A stretch of 35,499 nt of DNA from positions 1 through 35,499 of the forward strand of contig JAQUEX010000009.1 in the NCBI GenBank assembly GCA_028684935.1, in the 5' to 3' direction. Position 1 is the stretch's first letter; each line of letters begins with the position of its first letter. Shown in pieces: positions 17,050 through 25,700 of the stretch. The DNA is from Kiritimatiellia bacterium. Its GTDB lineage: Bacteria; Verrucomicrobiota; Kiritimatiellia; RFP12; UBA1067. Under the pieces are notes generated by a model. It was not told the origin of the DNA and searched no databases. It saw only the letters and a list, made by a program, of their open reading frames with translations. The position numbers and the translations under genes are program-made.

Positions 17050-19212
17050 TCAGGAGGTTACGACTTTACCGGCGAGGTCGACCTTCATCTTTTCCGTTGC
17101 GCCGGTTTGAGCGCGCAACGCTCGGTTTGCGATCCACCACTCGAGCAGGGCGAACAGCAGCGCGAGCCAGAGGAAGATTTCGGCAAGGGAGCGTCCGTTG
17201 CGGTGTTCGTCAATCAGGCGCAGCAGTTCTTCGGGGTCGCTGGCGGTCAGCCATTTTTTGAAACCGGTCCATTCGGCCAGTTCATCCGATCCGGCAGGGG
17301 TCAGACGCGATTCGAAACGATCGGTGTTGACGGCCAGCACAGGTTCCGGTTCGGCCGCACCGGCCTTGGCGCGCGTGTAGATTCCGGGCTCGGGCAGGGT
17401 GTCGATGAAGAAGGTCCGGTTGCCGTTGTCCTTGATCGCTAAAGGCAAGCCGGACGGCATGCTGATCGCGTCGTCGTCGCGGTAATTGGGGACCGCCTCG
17501 TTGACCGGCAGATGCGCGCCCAGAGTGAGGTGCGGCGGCTGGACGGACGCGCCCGCGCCTTGGCGGATGAGCTGGTGCACGACCGGCAGGAAAAAAGCGG
17601 TGAGCGGGAAGGTGCTCCAGTCGCGGTTCGCGCCGACGGTAAAGAGGAAGACCCGGCCGCGGCCGACGGCACGGCCGGCCATGAAGGGCTGGTCGTCGCC
17701 GGCAGTGACCAGCACGGCCGAGCCCTCTTGGAGTTCGCCCAGCGTCATCACCCGTTTGAGGGCCACGGTTGGCACCGTGCCGGGCGGCAGGGGGAGGCTG
17801 AAGGTGACCACTTGCCCCTCTTGATTCGGAATACGCTTCAGCGGGCGCGCGGCCAGCTCGACGGGGATGTCGACGGTGCTGGCCGGGAAAGCCGGCAAGA
17901 TCTTCAATTCGGTATAGGCGCCGGCTTCCGCGCGATAGCCGGGAAACACCACGACCACGCCGCCGTTCTTTGCGTACTCCTCGACACGCAGGACGGTTTG
18001 TCCATCCAGCGGAAAGGCGTCGCAGAGGAACAGCGCCTGATAATCGCGGAGGTCGATTTGCGCGATCTCGGCCGCTTCCGCCTGCTTGACGCTCTCGTCT
18101 GCGGCGCCGGGGGCCAGCGCGGCCTTGAGGTAGCGCGTGGCGTCTTGGGGGCCGGCGATCAACACGGGGAGCTGCTTGCGCACGCGGATCAGGAATTGAA
18201 AGGTGTCGTCCTCCGGCAGCGCGTCTTGCGGCGTGGTCACGGTGGCGACATGGGTGCCCGGCTCAAGTCCGCTGAGCACAAAATCGACCGTGGCCTCGGT
18301 GTCGGCGTCTGTCGAGATGCTGCGGCGGCCGCGCTCCTGTCCGGCAATGTCCACAGCGACCGTGACGTGCTTGGCTGCGCCGGTACGGCCGACACGGACA
18401 TTCAGGCGCGCGGTCTGGCCGGCCAGCATCAGGGCGGGCGAGACCTTGACATCGGTGGGGCAGGCGTTGTCAGGCTGCAGCGCGCCTGCCAGCAGCGCGA
18501 AGAAGGAGACCTTGTCGCGCTGTTCGCGCGTGATGCGGGCCCGGTCGTCGCCGCGTGCGGCTGCCTCCGGGGGCGCGTCACGAAAACCTTGCCAGGCCAA
18601 AGCCTGGCCGTCGGTGAGGATGTAAACCTCGCGTTCGCGTCGTCCGTCCTGCTGTTCGAGCGTGTGCAGGGCCAAGGCGACGGCCTCGTCCAGTTTGCTG
18701 GAGCCATGCTGGCAGGCCAGGGCCTGAATCGCCTGCACGACGGTCGCATGCTCGGTAGTCGGTTTCTCGATGACCGGGATCGGCGTGTCGGCCGCCACGT
18801 AGACGCACACGCGGTCGCCGGCGAAGAGCCCGTTGACAATACTGACGGCGGCATCTTTGCAGATGGCAAAGATCTTGCCGCGGTCCAATTCATAATTCAT
18901 GCTGTAAGAGGCGTCGATCACGATCGCCACATCGCGGCGCGTCCGGCTCAGCCAGGAACCGCCAGTCGTGGAGCGCAGTACCGGCAAGGCGAACGCAAAG
19001 CCGATCATCAGCAACAACAGGGTGCGCAGCAGCCACAGCAGGAAATTCTCGAAGCGCACTCGGCTGGACGAGCGTTTCTGCGCGGCCTTGAGGAAGCGCA
19101 GGGTCGGGAACGGCGTGACGACAGTGCGGCGGCGCTGGAACATGTGCAGCATCAGCGGGATCGCGGCGGCCGTCAAGGCCCACAAAAAAGCTGGATTGGC
19201 GAAAACGAGCAT
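17050..19212 (-). CDS. BatA/VWA domain membrane protein (aerotolerance-operon type)
   Basis: A 720-residue protein. The N-terminal BatA region (PF07584-like; M-L-V-F-A-N-P-x-F-L-W and P-L-M-L-H) is followed by a second helix (about 57-79). The VWA domain has MIDAS D100-A-S102-Y-S104 and a VYILTDGQALAW strand. A long beta-rich and GATase-like C-terminal half (LFLCDAFPLDGQTVLRVEEY) leads to a membrane helix near 685-700 that ends L-E-W-W. The layout parallels the next gene, so the two are probably ancient paralogues. It lies 35 bp after DUF58 with no clear Shine-Dalgarno. Known Bat proteins pair with MoxR ATPases and are tied to stress or envelope maturation; here that is inferred. Confidence 0.87.
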   Translation of the reverse strand: MLVFANPAFLWALTAAAIPLMLHMFQRRRTVVTPFPTLRFLKAAQKRSSSRVRFENFLLWLLRTLLLLMIGFAFALPVLRSTTGGSWLSRTRRDVAIVIDASYSMNYELDRGKIFAICKDAAVSIVNGLFAGDRVCVYVAADTPIPVIEKPTTEHATVVQAIQALACQHGSSKLDEAVALALHTLEQQDGRREREVYILTDGQALAWQGFRDAPPEAAARGDDRARITREQRDKVSFFALLAGALQPDNACPTDVKVSPALMLAGQTARLNVRVGRTGAAKHVTVAVDIAGQERGRRSISTDADTEATVDFVLSGLEPGTHVATVTTPQDALPEDDTFQFLIRVRKQLPVLIAGPQDATRYLKAALAPGAADESVKQAEAAEIAQIDLRDYQALFLCDAFPLDGQTVLRVEEYAKNGGVVVVFPGYRAEAGAYTELKILPAFPASTVDIPVELAARPLKRIPNQEGQVVTFSLPLPPGTVPTVALKRVMTLGELQEGSAVLVTAGDDQPFMAGRAVGRGRVFLFTVGANRDWSTFPLTAFFLPVVHQLIRQGAGASVQPPHLTLGAHLPVNEAVPNYRDDDAISMPSGLPLAIKDNGNRTFFIDTLPEPGIYTRAKAGAAEPEPVLAVNTDRFESRLTPAGSDELAEWTGFKKWLTASDPEELLRLIDEHRNGRSLAEIFLWLALLFALLEWWIANRALRAQTGATEKMKVDLAGKVVTS

Positions 19213-19247
19213 GGTGTGTAAAAAAAGAAATTAAACGTCACAGGAGG

Positions 19248-20153
19248 TCAGCGCGAGAGGCGCTTGCGTTCCTCCAGATAGGCACGGACAAAGGTGTCGA
19301 CCGGTTCATCGGTTTTTACGAGGCGGTAATCCACTTTCATTTCAGAGCAGGCTTTGCGGTAGTCCTCGATAAACTGGCCCATTAAGTCTTTGTACTCTTT
19401 GGCCATGGCGCGCGGATCGGCGATCATGCGTTCGCCGGTTTCCAGGTCTTCGAATTCGGCACCGCGCTTGAGATCGAGATTCAACTCGACCGGGTCAAGC
19501 GTGTGGAAAACGATGACGTCGTGAAGGTTTTTACGGAAGTGCGCGACCGCCTTGATGATCTCGGGTTGGTCGTCAAGCAGGTCAGAAATGATGATCACCA
19601 TGGCGCGGCGGTTGATCGATTCGGCGATCTGGTGCATGACATCCGCACCTGCCGTGCCTTGCGCCGGCTTGTAGCCTTGCAGGATTTTCAGCGCGTTGTT
19701 GAGCTCGTTGAACGAGTTTTTACAGGGCAGCGCGGCATCCATTTTCTCGCCGTAGATGTACATGCCGACCGCGTCGCGGGATTTGAGGACCACGTAACCG
19801 AGCGCGGCCGCAAGGGTGCAGGCGTAATTGAATTTGGTCGGATGCTCGGCGGAGGTGTACCCCATGGAGCCGCTGCGGTCCACGAGCAGGTAGACGCGCA
19901 GATTCGTCTCGTCCTGATACCGACGGATATAATACTTGTCGGTGCGCCCCAAGACTTTCCAGTCGATCCGCTTGAGGTCGTCGCCCGGCATGTAGGAGCG
20001 ATGGTCAGCGAATTCGGTACTGGCGCCTTTCTGGGCGCTGCGGTGGCGTCCGGCGAGCGTACCTTCCACGACGTACCGCGAGTTGAGGGCGAGGCGATTA
20101 AGCTTCGACATCTGGGCGGGCGTGAGGTAGGCGGAGATTCCTTCTTTGCTCAT
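19248..20153 (-). CDS. DUF58 domain-containing protein (VWA-like)
   Basis: A 301-residue soluble protein. The DUF58 signature is present at residues 51-82: HRSYMPGDDLKRIDWKV followed by Y-Y-I-R-R-Y-Q-D-E. A VWA MIDAS motif D92-R-S94-G-S96-M follows, then the III-S-D-L-L-D-D strand. The start at 20153 is preferred because AGGAG precedes it and it overlaps the upstream stop by one base (TGATG); a start at 20186 would add 11 residues inside the previous gene. DUF58 proteins are core partners of MoxR ATPases. Here it lies between the small exported protein and BatA/VWA on the same strand. Confidence 0.92.
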   Translation of the reverse strand: MSKEGISAYLTPAQMSKLNRLALNSRYVVEGTLAGRHRSAQKGASTEFADHRSYMPGDDLKRIDWKVLGRTDKYYIRRYQDETNLRVYLLVDRSGSMGYTSAEHPTKFNYACTLAAALGYVVLKSRDAVGMYIYGEKMDAALPCKNSFNELNNALKILQGYKPAQGTAGADVMHQIAESINRRAMVIIISDLLDDQPEIIKAVAHFRKNLHDVIVFHTLDPVELNLDLKRGAEFEDLETGERMIADPRAMAKEYKDLMGQFIEDYRKACSEMKVDYRLVKTDEPVDTFVRAYLEERKRLSR

Positions 20154-21013
20154 CAGCGGCTCCTTGCAGGGGTCGCGACCACCCAATAGTCACACTCGCT
20201 GTCAATCATCAGCGCGAACCGTCCGTCGGAATCAAGCTTCAGGAAGCGGAGGCCGTTGAGCAGGCCGTTCTCGGTCGCGACGCCACGCTGCGTGCCGGCC
20301 TCGGTGACCGTTTCAAACTCCACACTGATTGGGGTCGCGGTCTTGCGGCCGAGGATCGTGGCGCTTTTTGGGCTGCCGTACCGATCAAGCGGCCATGCCG
20401 TAAGCTTTGTCAGCTTGTTGCCCATACTCTTGCTGAAGAGTGAGTAGCGCTGGTTGGCCAAGCCGGAGAGGCGGCTGAAGGGCGCGATCTTGTACACCCA
20501 CGGGTCGCCGAACCGGTCGTTTTTGGGTGGCGCTTTGCCGGCAGGAAGGTTGAACAGCGGGGCAAGGCTGGAAGGATATTCGACGTTATCGGCGTAATAG
20601 GTTTTGAGCGTAACCTCGACCTTGGCGTGGTCGATGCGAGTCAGCCAGCGGCGGGCCATGGTGTCAGCAAAACGCGTGATCGGGCGGGCCGCCTTGTCGC
20701 CGGTCACCGCGCTTTCGAAGATTCGGACCGCATCGGCCTGCCTGCCGCCGGCCAGCAGGTGCCAGGCGGCCAGCGTTTTGACCGCCGGCAGAAACTCGCC
20801 CAGCGTCGAGCTCTTGTCCATGACACTCTGGCAGGCCTCGATGACCGCCCTGTGGTCATTCGGGGTGCGGGCATGCGCACCCCACGCCTTGAGAAAGGCC
20901 TCTTCCTGCTGCGTTGCCGCCCGCGCGCAGAAGGCCACAAAAACCGCGGCGCCGAAGAGAGCCGCGGTCCGCTGCAGGGTGTATGACATGTCGAATGAAG
21001 GCATGGACGACAT
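20153..21013 (-). CDS. Exported hypothetical protein with pseudopilin-like C-terminal module
   Basis: A 286-residue protein. The chosen ATG at 21013 overlaps the stop of the DUF4159 gene (TAATG), so coupled translation is likely; internal starts at 21004 and 20989 are possible. A hydrophobic segment about 8-25 residues after the last of these starts looks like a signal peptide ending A-R-A-A. The middle is helical, with a TPR-like feel. From about residue 158, the order Y-P-S-S-L-A-P-L-F, then D-R-F-G-D-P-W-V-Y-K and R-Y-S-L-F-S resembles the C-terminal domain of type II secretion pseudopilin GspG, but no prepilin leader is present. I do not recognise the whole family. Its role within the VWA operon is unknown. 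Confidence 0.65.
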   Translation of the reverse strand: MSSMPSFDMSYTLQRTAALFGAAVFVAFCARAATQQEEAFLKAWGAHARTPNDHRAVIEACQSVMDKSSTLGEFLPAVKTLAAWHLLAGGRQADAVRIFESAVTGDKAARPITRFADTMARRWLTRIDHAKVEVTLKTYYADNVEYPSSLAPLFNLPAGKAPPKNDRFGDPWVYKIAPFSRLSGLANQRYSLFSKSMGNKLTKLTAWPLDRYGSPKSATILGRKTATPISVEFETVTEAGTQRGVATENGLLNGLRFLKLDSDGRFALMIDSECDYWVVATPARSR

Positions 21014-22551
21014 TAGCGCGTGCTGGAGTACATCAGGATGTTCACGCCAAGCTTGAGCGCGTCGTCCTCGAGGTAACTGTTGCAATACTTGTTGGGCGAG
21101 AGTTCCCAGGCCCCAGCCATGCCGATCGGGCTGTAGATGACGGCCGGGTTGCCGTCGATTTCGACCGTCAGCACCTGCGGCGCGATCGCCGGGGCGTTGT
21201 TGTAACTCTTGGCCAGCGCCGGCGTGACTTTCATGCTGGAGATGTCGTTCGGCATCCGGAAGAGCGGGTGGCCGCTGCGCAGTGCGCTGAAGGACGTGCC
21301 GGGAAGCACGCGAGCCAGATTCTCGCGGAACGAGACATCGAACGCCTTGCGCCCGCAGCAGGCCTCTGCAATCAGCAGGCCGCCATGGGTCAGATAGTTG
21401 CGCAGCGCCGTGATCTCATCCGGCTTCAACGTGAACGATTCATGACCCGTCAGGTAGAGTACCGGGGCGTCGAACAGCTTGGGGTCCGTCAAACGGAGTT
21501 CCTTCGTCGAAAATTTAACCGGAACGCCGGTTTTGACGTTGTATTGCGAAAGCAGCACCGAAAGGCCCACGTGACGGGTTTTCCATTCGCCGTCGTAGAT
21601 GACCTGGGCAATGTTCATCGAGCCGGCCACCGACACCTGCTTGGCATCCTCAAAACGGGTTTTCTTCATGTTCTCCAGCGTCCAGTTACGCATCGCGCTG
21701 GCGTAGCTCAGGATATTCATGCCGAGCTGCTGAGCGGACTCCGGCTCATAGGCGATGATCGCGTCGTCCTCGAGCGGGTCCCATCCCACTTCCATGCCGA
21801 AGCGAGAGACAATCGCGACCGTGCGGCAGTCGATCGTGACGCCGTCAAGCCACGGCTCGTTGCCGTTAAACAGCGAGCGGACCCCGGGGCGGTAGTTCAC
21901 GCGGTCGAGGCTGTAGTAGGCGTGAAAAATCGGATGGTCCGGACTGAGCCGCCTAACCGGCGCTTCAGGAAACACCTCATTGAGCACCTTGATCGCAGAG
22001 TCGTAGAAGGGCTTCGAACCCATGCCGGCATTTAAAATGATCGTCCCGCCGCGCAGCAGATACTCGCGCAGTTTCTTCTTTTCCTCATCGTTCAGGCTCC
22101 AGTGGTAGTGCCCCGAGCGGTAGAGGATCGGGTTCTGGTCGGGGTCCGCGTCGATCTCCGCAAATGACTTGGCCTCGAAGTCGTAATCAACCTCCGCCAT
22201 GCCTTTGAGCGCCTTTAACAGGTTGTTTAAGTCGTTCGGACGGGCGTTCCAATCCTGCTCGCCGTATTGAGAGGTTAACTTGGTGAACATCGTCGGAGGC
22301 TTGGGCGGATTCTTTTTTTCGGACCGCGAGGCTGGCGTGGCCGGCGGCGGTGGATAGGGGATAAACGTTTCGCCGCCTGCCATGTTGGCGGGGGGCGGCG
22401 GGATCTCCTTGCGGGGCGGCGGCGGAATAAAGCCGGCCTCATCGGAGCCGTCGCCATCGAAAATATGGGCGCCGCACACCGTCAGCGCCGTCATCACGGC
22501 AAGAAACGAGGCGAACGTCAACGGAACATAGCCTGATACGACTGACTTCAT
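21013..22551 (-). CDS. Exported protein with two DUF4159 domains
   Basis: A 512-residue protein, first gene of the VWA operon. Residues 1-28 form a signal or anchor helix, and 42-86 a Pro-rich linker with repeated PPPP. Two DUF4159 units follow. The first runs about 90-285 and has LYRSGHYHWSL, LREYLLRGGTIIL and a closing LGMNILSYA. The second runs about 310-512 and has LYLTGHESFTL, LRNYLTHGGLLIA and a closing LGVNILMYSS. Each has the G-H, R-x-Y-L-x-x-G-G and H-P-I/L-F landmarks, so it is a tandem duplication within one chain. The start is backed by AGGAG just upstream. DUF4159 proteins accompany MoxR/DUF58/BatA genes in many PVC genomes; the fold is GATase-like and the activity unknown. Confidence 0.88.
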   Translation of the reverse strand: MKSVVSGYVPLTFASFLAVMTALTVCGAHIFDGDGSDEAGFIPPPPRKEIPPPPANMAGGETFIPYPPPPATPASRSEKKNPPKPPTMFTKLTSQYGEQDWNARPNDLNNLLKALKGMAEVDYDFEAKSFAEIDADPDQNPILYRSGHYHWSLNDEEKKKLREYLLRGGTIILNAGMGSKPFYDSAIKVLNEVFPEAPVRRLSPDHPIFHAYYSLDRVNYRPGVRSLFNGNEPWLDGVTIDCRTVAIVSRFGMEVGWDPLEDDAIIAYEPESAQQLGMNILSYASAMRNWTLENMKKTRFEDAKQVSVAGSMNIAQVIYDGEWKTRHVGLSVLLSQYNVKTGVPVKFSTKELRLTDPKLFDAPVLYLTGHESFTLKPDEITALRNYLTHGGLLIAEACCGRKAFDVSFRENLARVLPGTSFSALRSGHPLFRMPNDISSMKVTPALAKSYNNAPAIAPQVLTVEIDGNPAVIYSPIGMAGAWELSPNKYCNSYLEDDALKLGVNILMYSSTR

Positions 22552-22589
22552 AACGACTCCTACACGTAAAATAGGATTTCCATCACCGT

Positions 22590-22624
22590 CGATAATTATC
22601 GTACGTGCGGCGTATGTAAGTCAA
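22590..22624 (-). promoter_or_regulatory. Promoter of the VWA/DUF4159 operon with a palindrome at the -10
   Basis: Read on the minus strand, TTGACT (22624-22619), an 18-bp spacer and GATAAT (22600-22595) make a good sigma-70 promoter, about 44 bp before the start at 22551. The -10 is embedded in a perfect 12-bp palindrome CGATAATTATCG (22590-22601), which may be a repressor operator. Confidence 0.6.
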
Positions 22625-22655
22625 GCCCGCACCCGAACAAACTGAAACAGCGCGG

Positions 22656-22684
22656 TTGACACTGTGCCGTACGCCATTCATACT
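22656..22684 (+). promoter_or_regulatory. Sigma-70-type promoter of the giant secreted protein
   Basis: A perfect -35 TTGACA (22656-22661), a 17-bp spacer and a -10 CATACT (22679-22684), about 57 bp before ATG 22741. It is divergent from the VWA operon promoter; the two -35 boxes are only 31 bp apart. Confidence 0.65.
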
Positions 22685-22740
22685 GGAACGGGTTTGGCGG
22701 ATAGGTCCGTTTCGTGAGGACTGCATGACGGGAGGTGCGT

Positions 22741-25700
22741 ATGACGCGTGGATTCTCGTGGGCGGTGTGTCTTTACACAAGCTTGGCGATTTCGGCGGCG
22801 GGTCGCGATGTACAAGAATGGGCCGGAGGACTCGAAGGGGACCCTGGGAGCCCTCACATCATTACGCCGCCGCAGGACGCGGCGATCACCAACCAAGAGT
22901 GCGTGTCGCTCAGCGTGGTCGTGTCGGGTGACACACCGTTTGGCTACCAGTGGTTTCTGGGAGAGTCGGGCGACAGTTCGGCGCCCGTCGCAGGGGCCAC
23001 CAACCGGACCTTCACGACGCCGCCGTTGAGCGCGGATGCCCAGTATTGGGTCCGTGTTGAAAATGTCAACGGCGTGGCGTATAGCCGTGCCGCCTCTATC
23101 CGGCAAGCGTTTGCCGTGTGGACATTGGCCGATCTTCAAAAAATCGGCAGCGGTGTCGACGGGTGGAGCCTGAATGCGGCGTATGCACTGATGGCGGACA
23201 TCGATGCGTCGGCGTCAGCGTCGTGGAATGATGCCGACACCGACGAGAGCCTCCTCGAGGGTTTCGCGCCTATCGGCAAGCCCTTCCGCGAATGGTATGA
23301 TGACGTCACTCAGACGTGGCTCTGGGAGGATGCGGTTCCTTTCGAAGGTCTTTTAGACGGTCGCGGCCACCTGATCTGCGGACTCACCCTCAACCGGCCG
23401 CATCAGGAGGGTGTCGCGCTGTTCGGGTGCCTCGGCACGGCGGCGAGCGTGCTGGATGTGGCACTGGTGAACGGTGTGGTGATCGGCAATCGTTATGTGG
23501 GCACGATCGCGGGATGGAATGACGGACGCGTATCGGGCTGCCTCGCGGCGCCCCGCGTCTTGCAGGGCGATGATGCCGGCGGTGTCGTCGGCTCGCATTT
23601 CGGCAGCTTGACCCGGTCCTGTGCGTTGGGACGCGTGTCGGGGGACGCCGCGGGCGGTCTGGTAGGGGCCAGCGGCGGAGAGGTGGCTTACTGTTATGCC
23701 GCGGCACGGTGCGAAGAGGATGCCGGCGGACTGGCGGGGGCTTTTTTCGATGGTTGCGTGACCAATTCATATTGGGATACGGACGCTTCCGGCCAGTCGC
23801 AGTCTGCCGGCGGCGAGGCACGAAGTGCGGAAGCCATGCGGCACGCGGACACGTTTGTCGGCTGGGATTTTGAAGAGACGTGGGATATTCAAGAGGGGGA
23901 TGGCGCGCCGTTTCTCAGACGTATCGCAACCGGGAGGACCTCGCACATGACGGCTCCGGACGGGCTCTCGCCCGACGGGATGCCGCCCGTCGTGCGCGTG
24001 CGGCCGGCGCTCACGGCCGAAGTGGCGAGCGCCGCCTGCGGCCTCGTCAACGCCCGTTGGCAGGTCGCCTCGTCCGGCTCGTTCGATACCCCCTCGGATT
24101 GGTTCGAACTCGCCTGCAGCACGAATCAGGACCTTCTCGTTGCCAGTGCGAAGGTGCCGGTCAGCGGTGCGCTGCGATACGGTTCGAACTATGTGTGGCG
24201 TGTCCGGACGCAATCGGCCTACGGCGTATGGAGCGCATGGTCGGCGACCGCCGAGTTTTCTGTTGAAAAGCCTGTCGATCCGCTGGCCAGCGGCAGAGAT
24301 ACGTTGGGGGTGTGGCTCGCCGGATTGGAGGCCGGCCTGTGGCCCTCGTTTTACTTGGCAAACGCTGAGGCCGATTTCGCGCAGGCCGTCGCGGCGGACG
24401 GCGCCGATCTCGAGGCGCGTATCGGTCATGCGCTGTCGCGGCTGATGACGCTCGCCGAAAACGAACCGCTCCGCGCGTTGCTCGGGGACTTCGGTTTCAC
24501 GTTTGATGAATCAGCGCACAGTGTGACGGGTGCTTTTTCAGGGACGGTCGCGCCGCCCTCCAATGACGCGGTGGACCGACTGGCTGCGAGTGTGCTGCCG
24601 GAACTTGAAACCGCACTGGCGGACCTGGCTGAGGTGCCGCTGGATTGGAGCGATTGCGTGACGGTCGCGCCGGATGATTTCCCGGTCGACGAGCCGGTCG
24701 CGGTGGACGCCGGCGACGTGCTTGGGGCACGGGCCGCGATCTCCGGCATACGCGCACTCTTGCTGACGGCCAAGGCGTATGACATGACCGCCGATTATTC
24801 GCGCACGAATGTGACGGTGGCATCGCCCGCTGTTCCGCTTTTATCGGTGACGCCGGATGGTGACGAGACGGAATGGGCGGGGGTGCAGCCGCGTCTGTTC
24901 GGTGACCGCAGCTTAATCGAATATGTGAAAACGGCCCGTTCTGAGGATGCCTTCTACACCCTGCTGCGGTTGCGCGAAGGTGAGATCTCTGACTTCATGT
25001 CGTGCGAGGTCGAGACGGCGGCCGGGACCGTGTGGTGCGGGTTTGACGGGTATGCGCCCGGGGCGACCGTATCCGACTGGAACGGCTGGGCGACGTTGTG
25101 TTGCTCCGGAGCGGGGGACGTGCTTGAGATTGTATGCCCGTTGCCGCCGGGGGCGGACGGCCAGCCGTGTGTGCTTGACGAGGCGTTCGTCCAATTCTCG
25201 CTGCCGCCGGTGCTGGCCCCATACGCCATGGTGACGGTTGACGGTTTTCCCGACGAGTGGGCGGGCATGCCGGTGGCGCTGGCGAACTGGGATGACGGCA
25301 GGCTTTCTTTTGTCAAAATCTCCGGCGACGGCGACAACGTTCAGGTGTTGGTGGTCCTGAAGGACGGCTATTCATTTTCCGGCATGCAGGATCTCTACGC
25401 CAGTGTGATGGTTGCCCCGGGCTGGGGGTTTTCAGTGTCGGCGGACACGCCCGGTTTCAGTCTGCAAGCGAACGAAAATGTGCTGGAATTTTCCGCGCCT
25501 GTGCCGATCGAGTACCAAGGGCAGGACTTCTATTTGAACGGGGTCGAGTTTACATTGCCGGACGGGGAGTCGGGGGTTGTGCTCGAGGGCGTGTTCTTCC
25601 AGTCGGCGGACTGGGATGACGTTGTGGAGGAAGAGCCGCTTCAGCCGCTCGCGTCCTTTATGCAAGACCATCCCGCCGCGTTGAATGCCGTGCGCGATCC

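Noticed and set aside
15820-19221. Long plus-strand ORFs (540 and 569 residues) opposite the VWA genes
   Set aside because: They mirror the minus-strand VWA proteins, which have MIDAS motifs, membrane helices and family-like length. The plus-strand products are low-complexity shadows rich in Arg, Gln and Gly.
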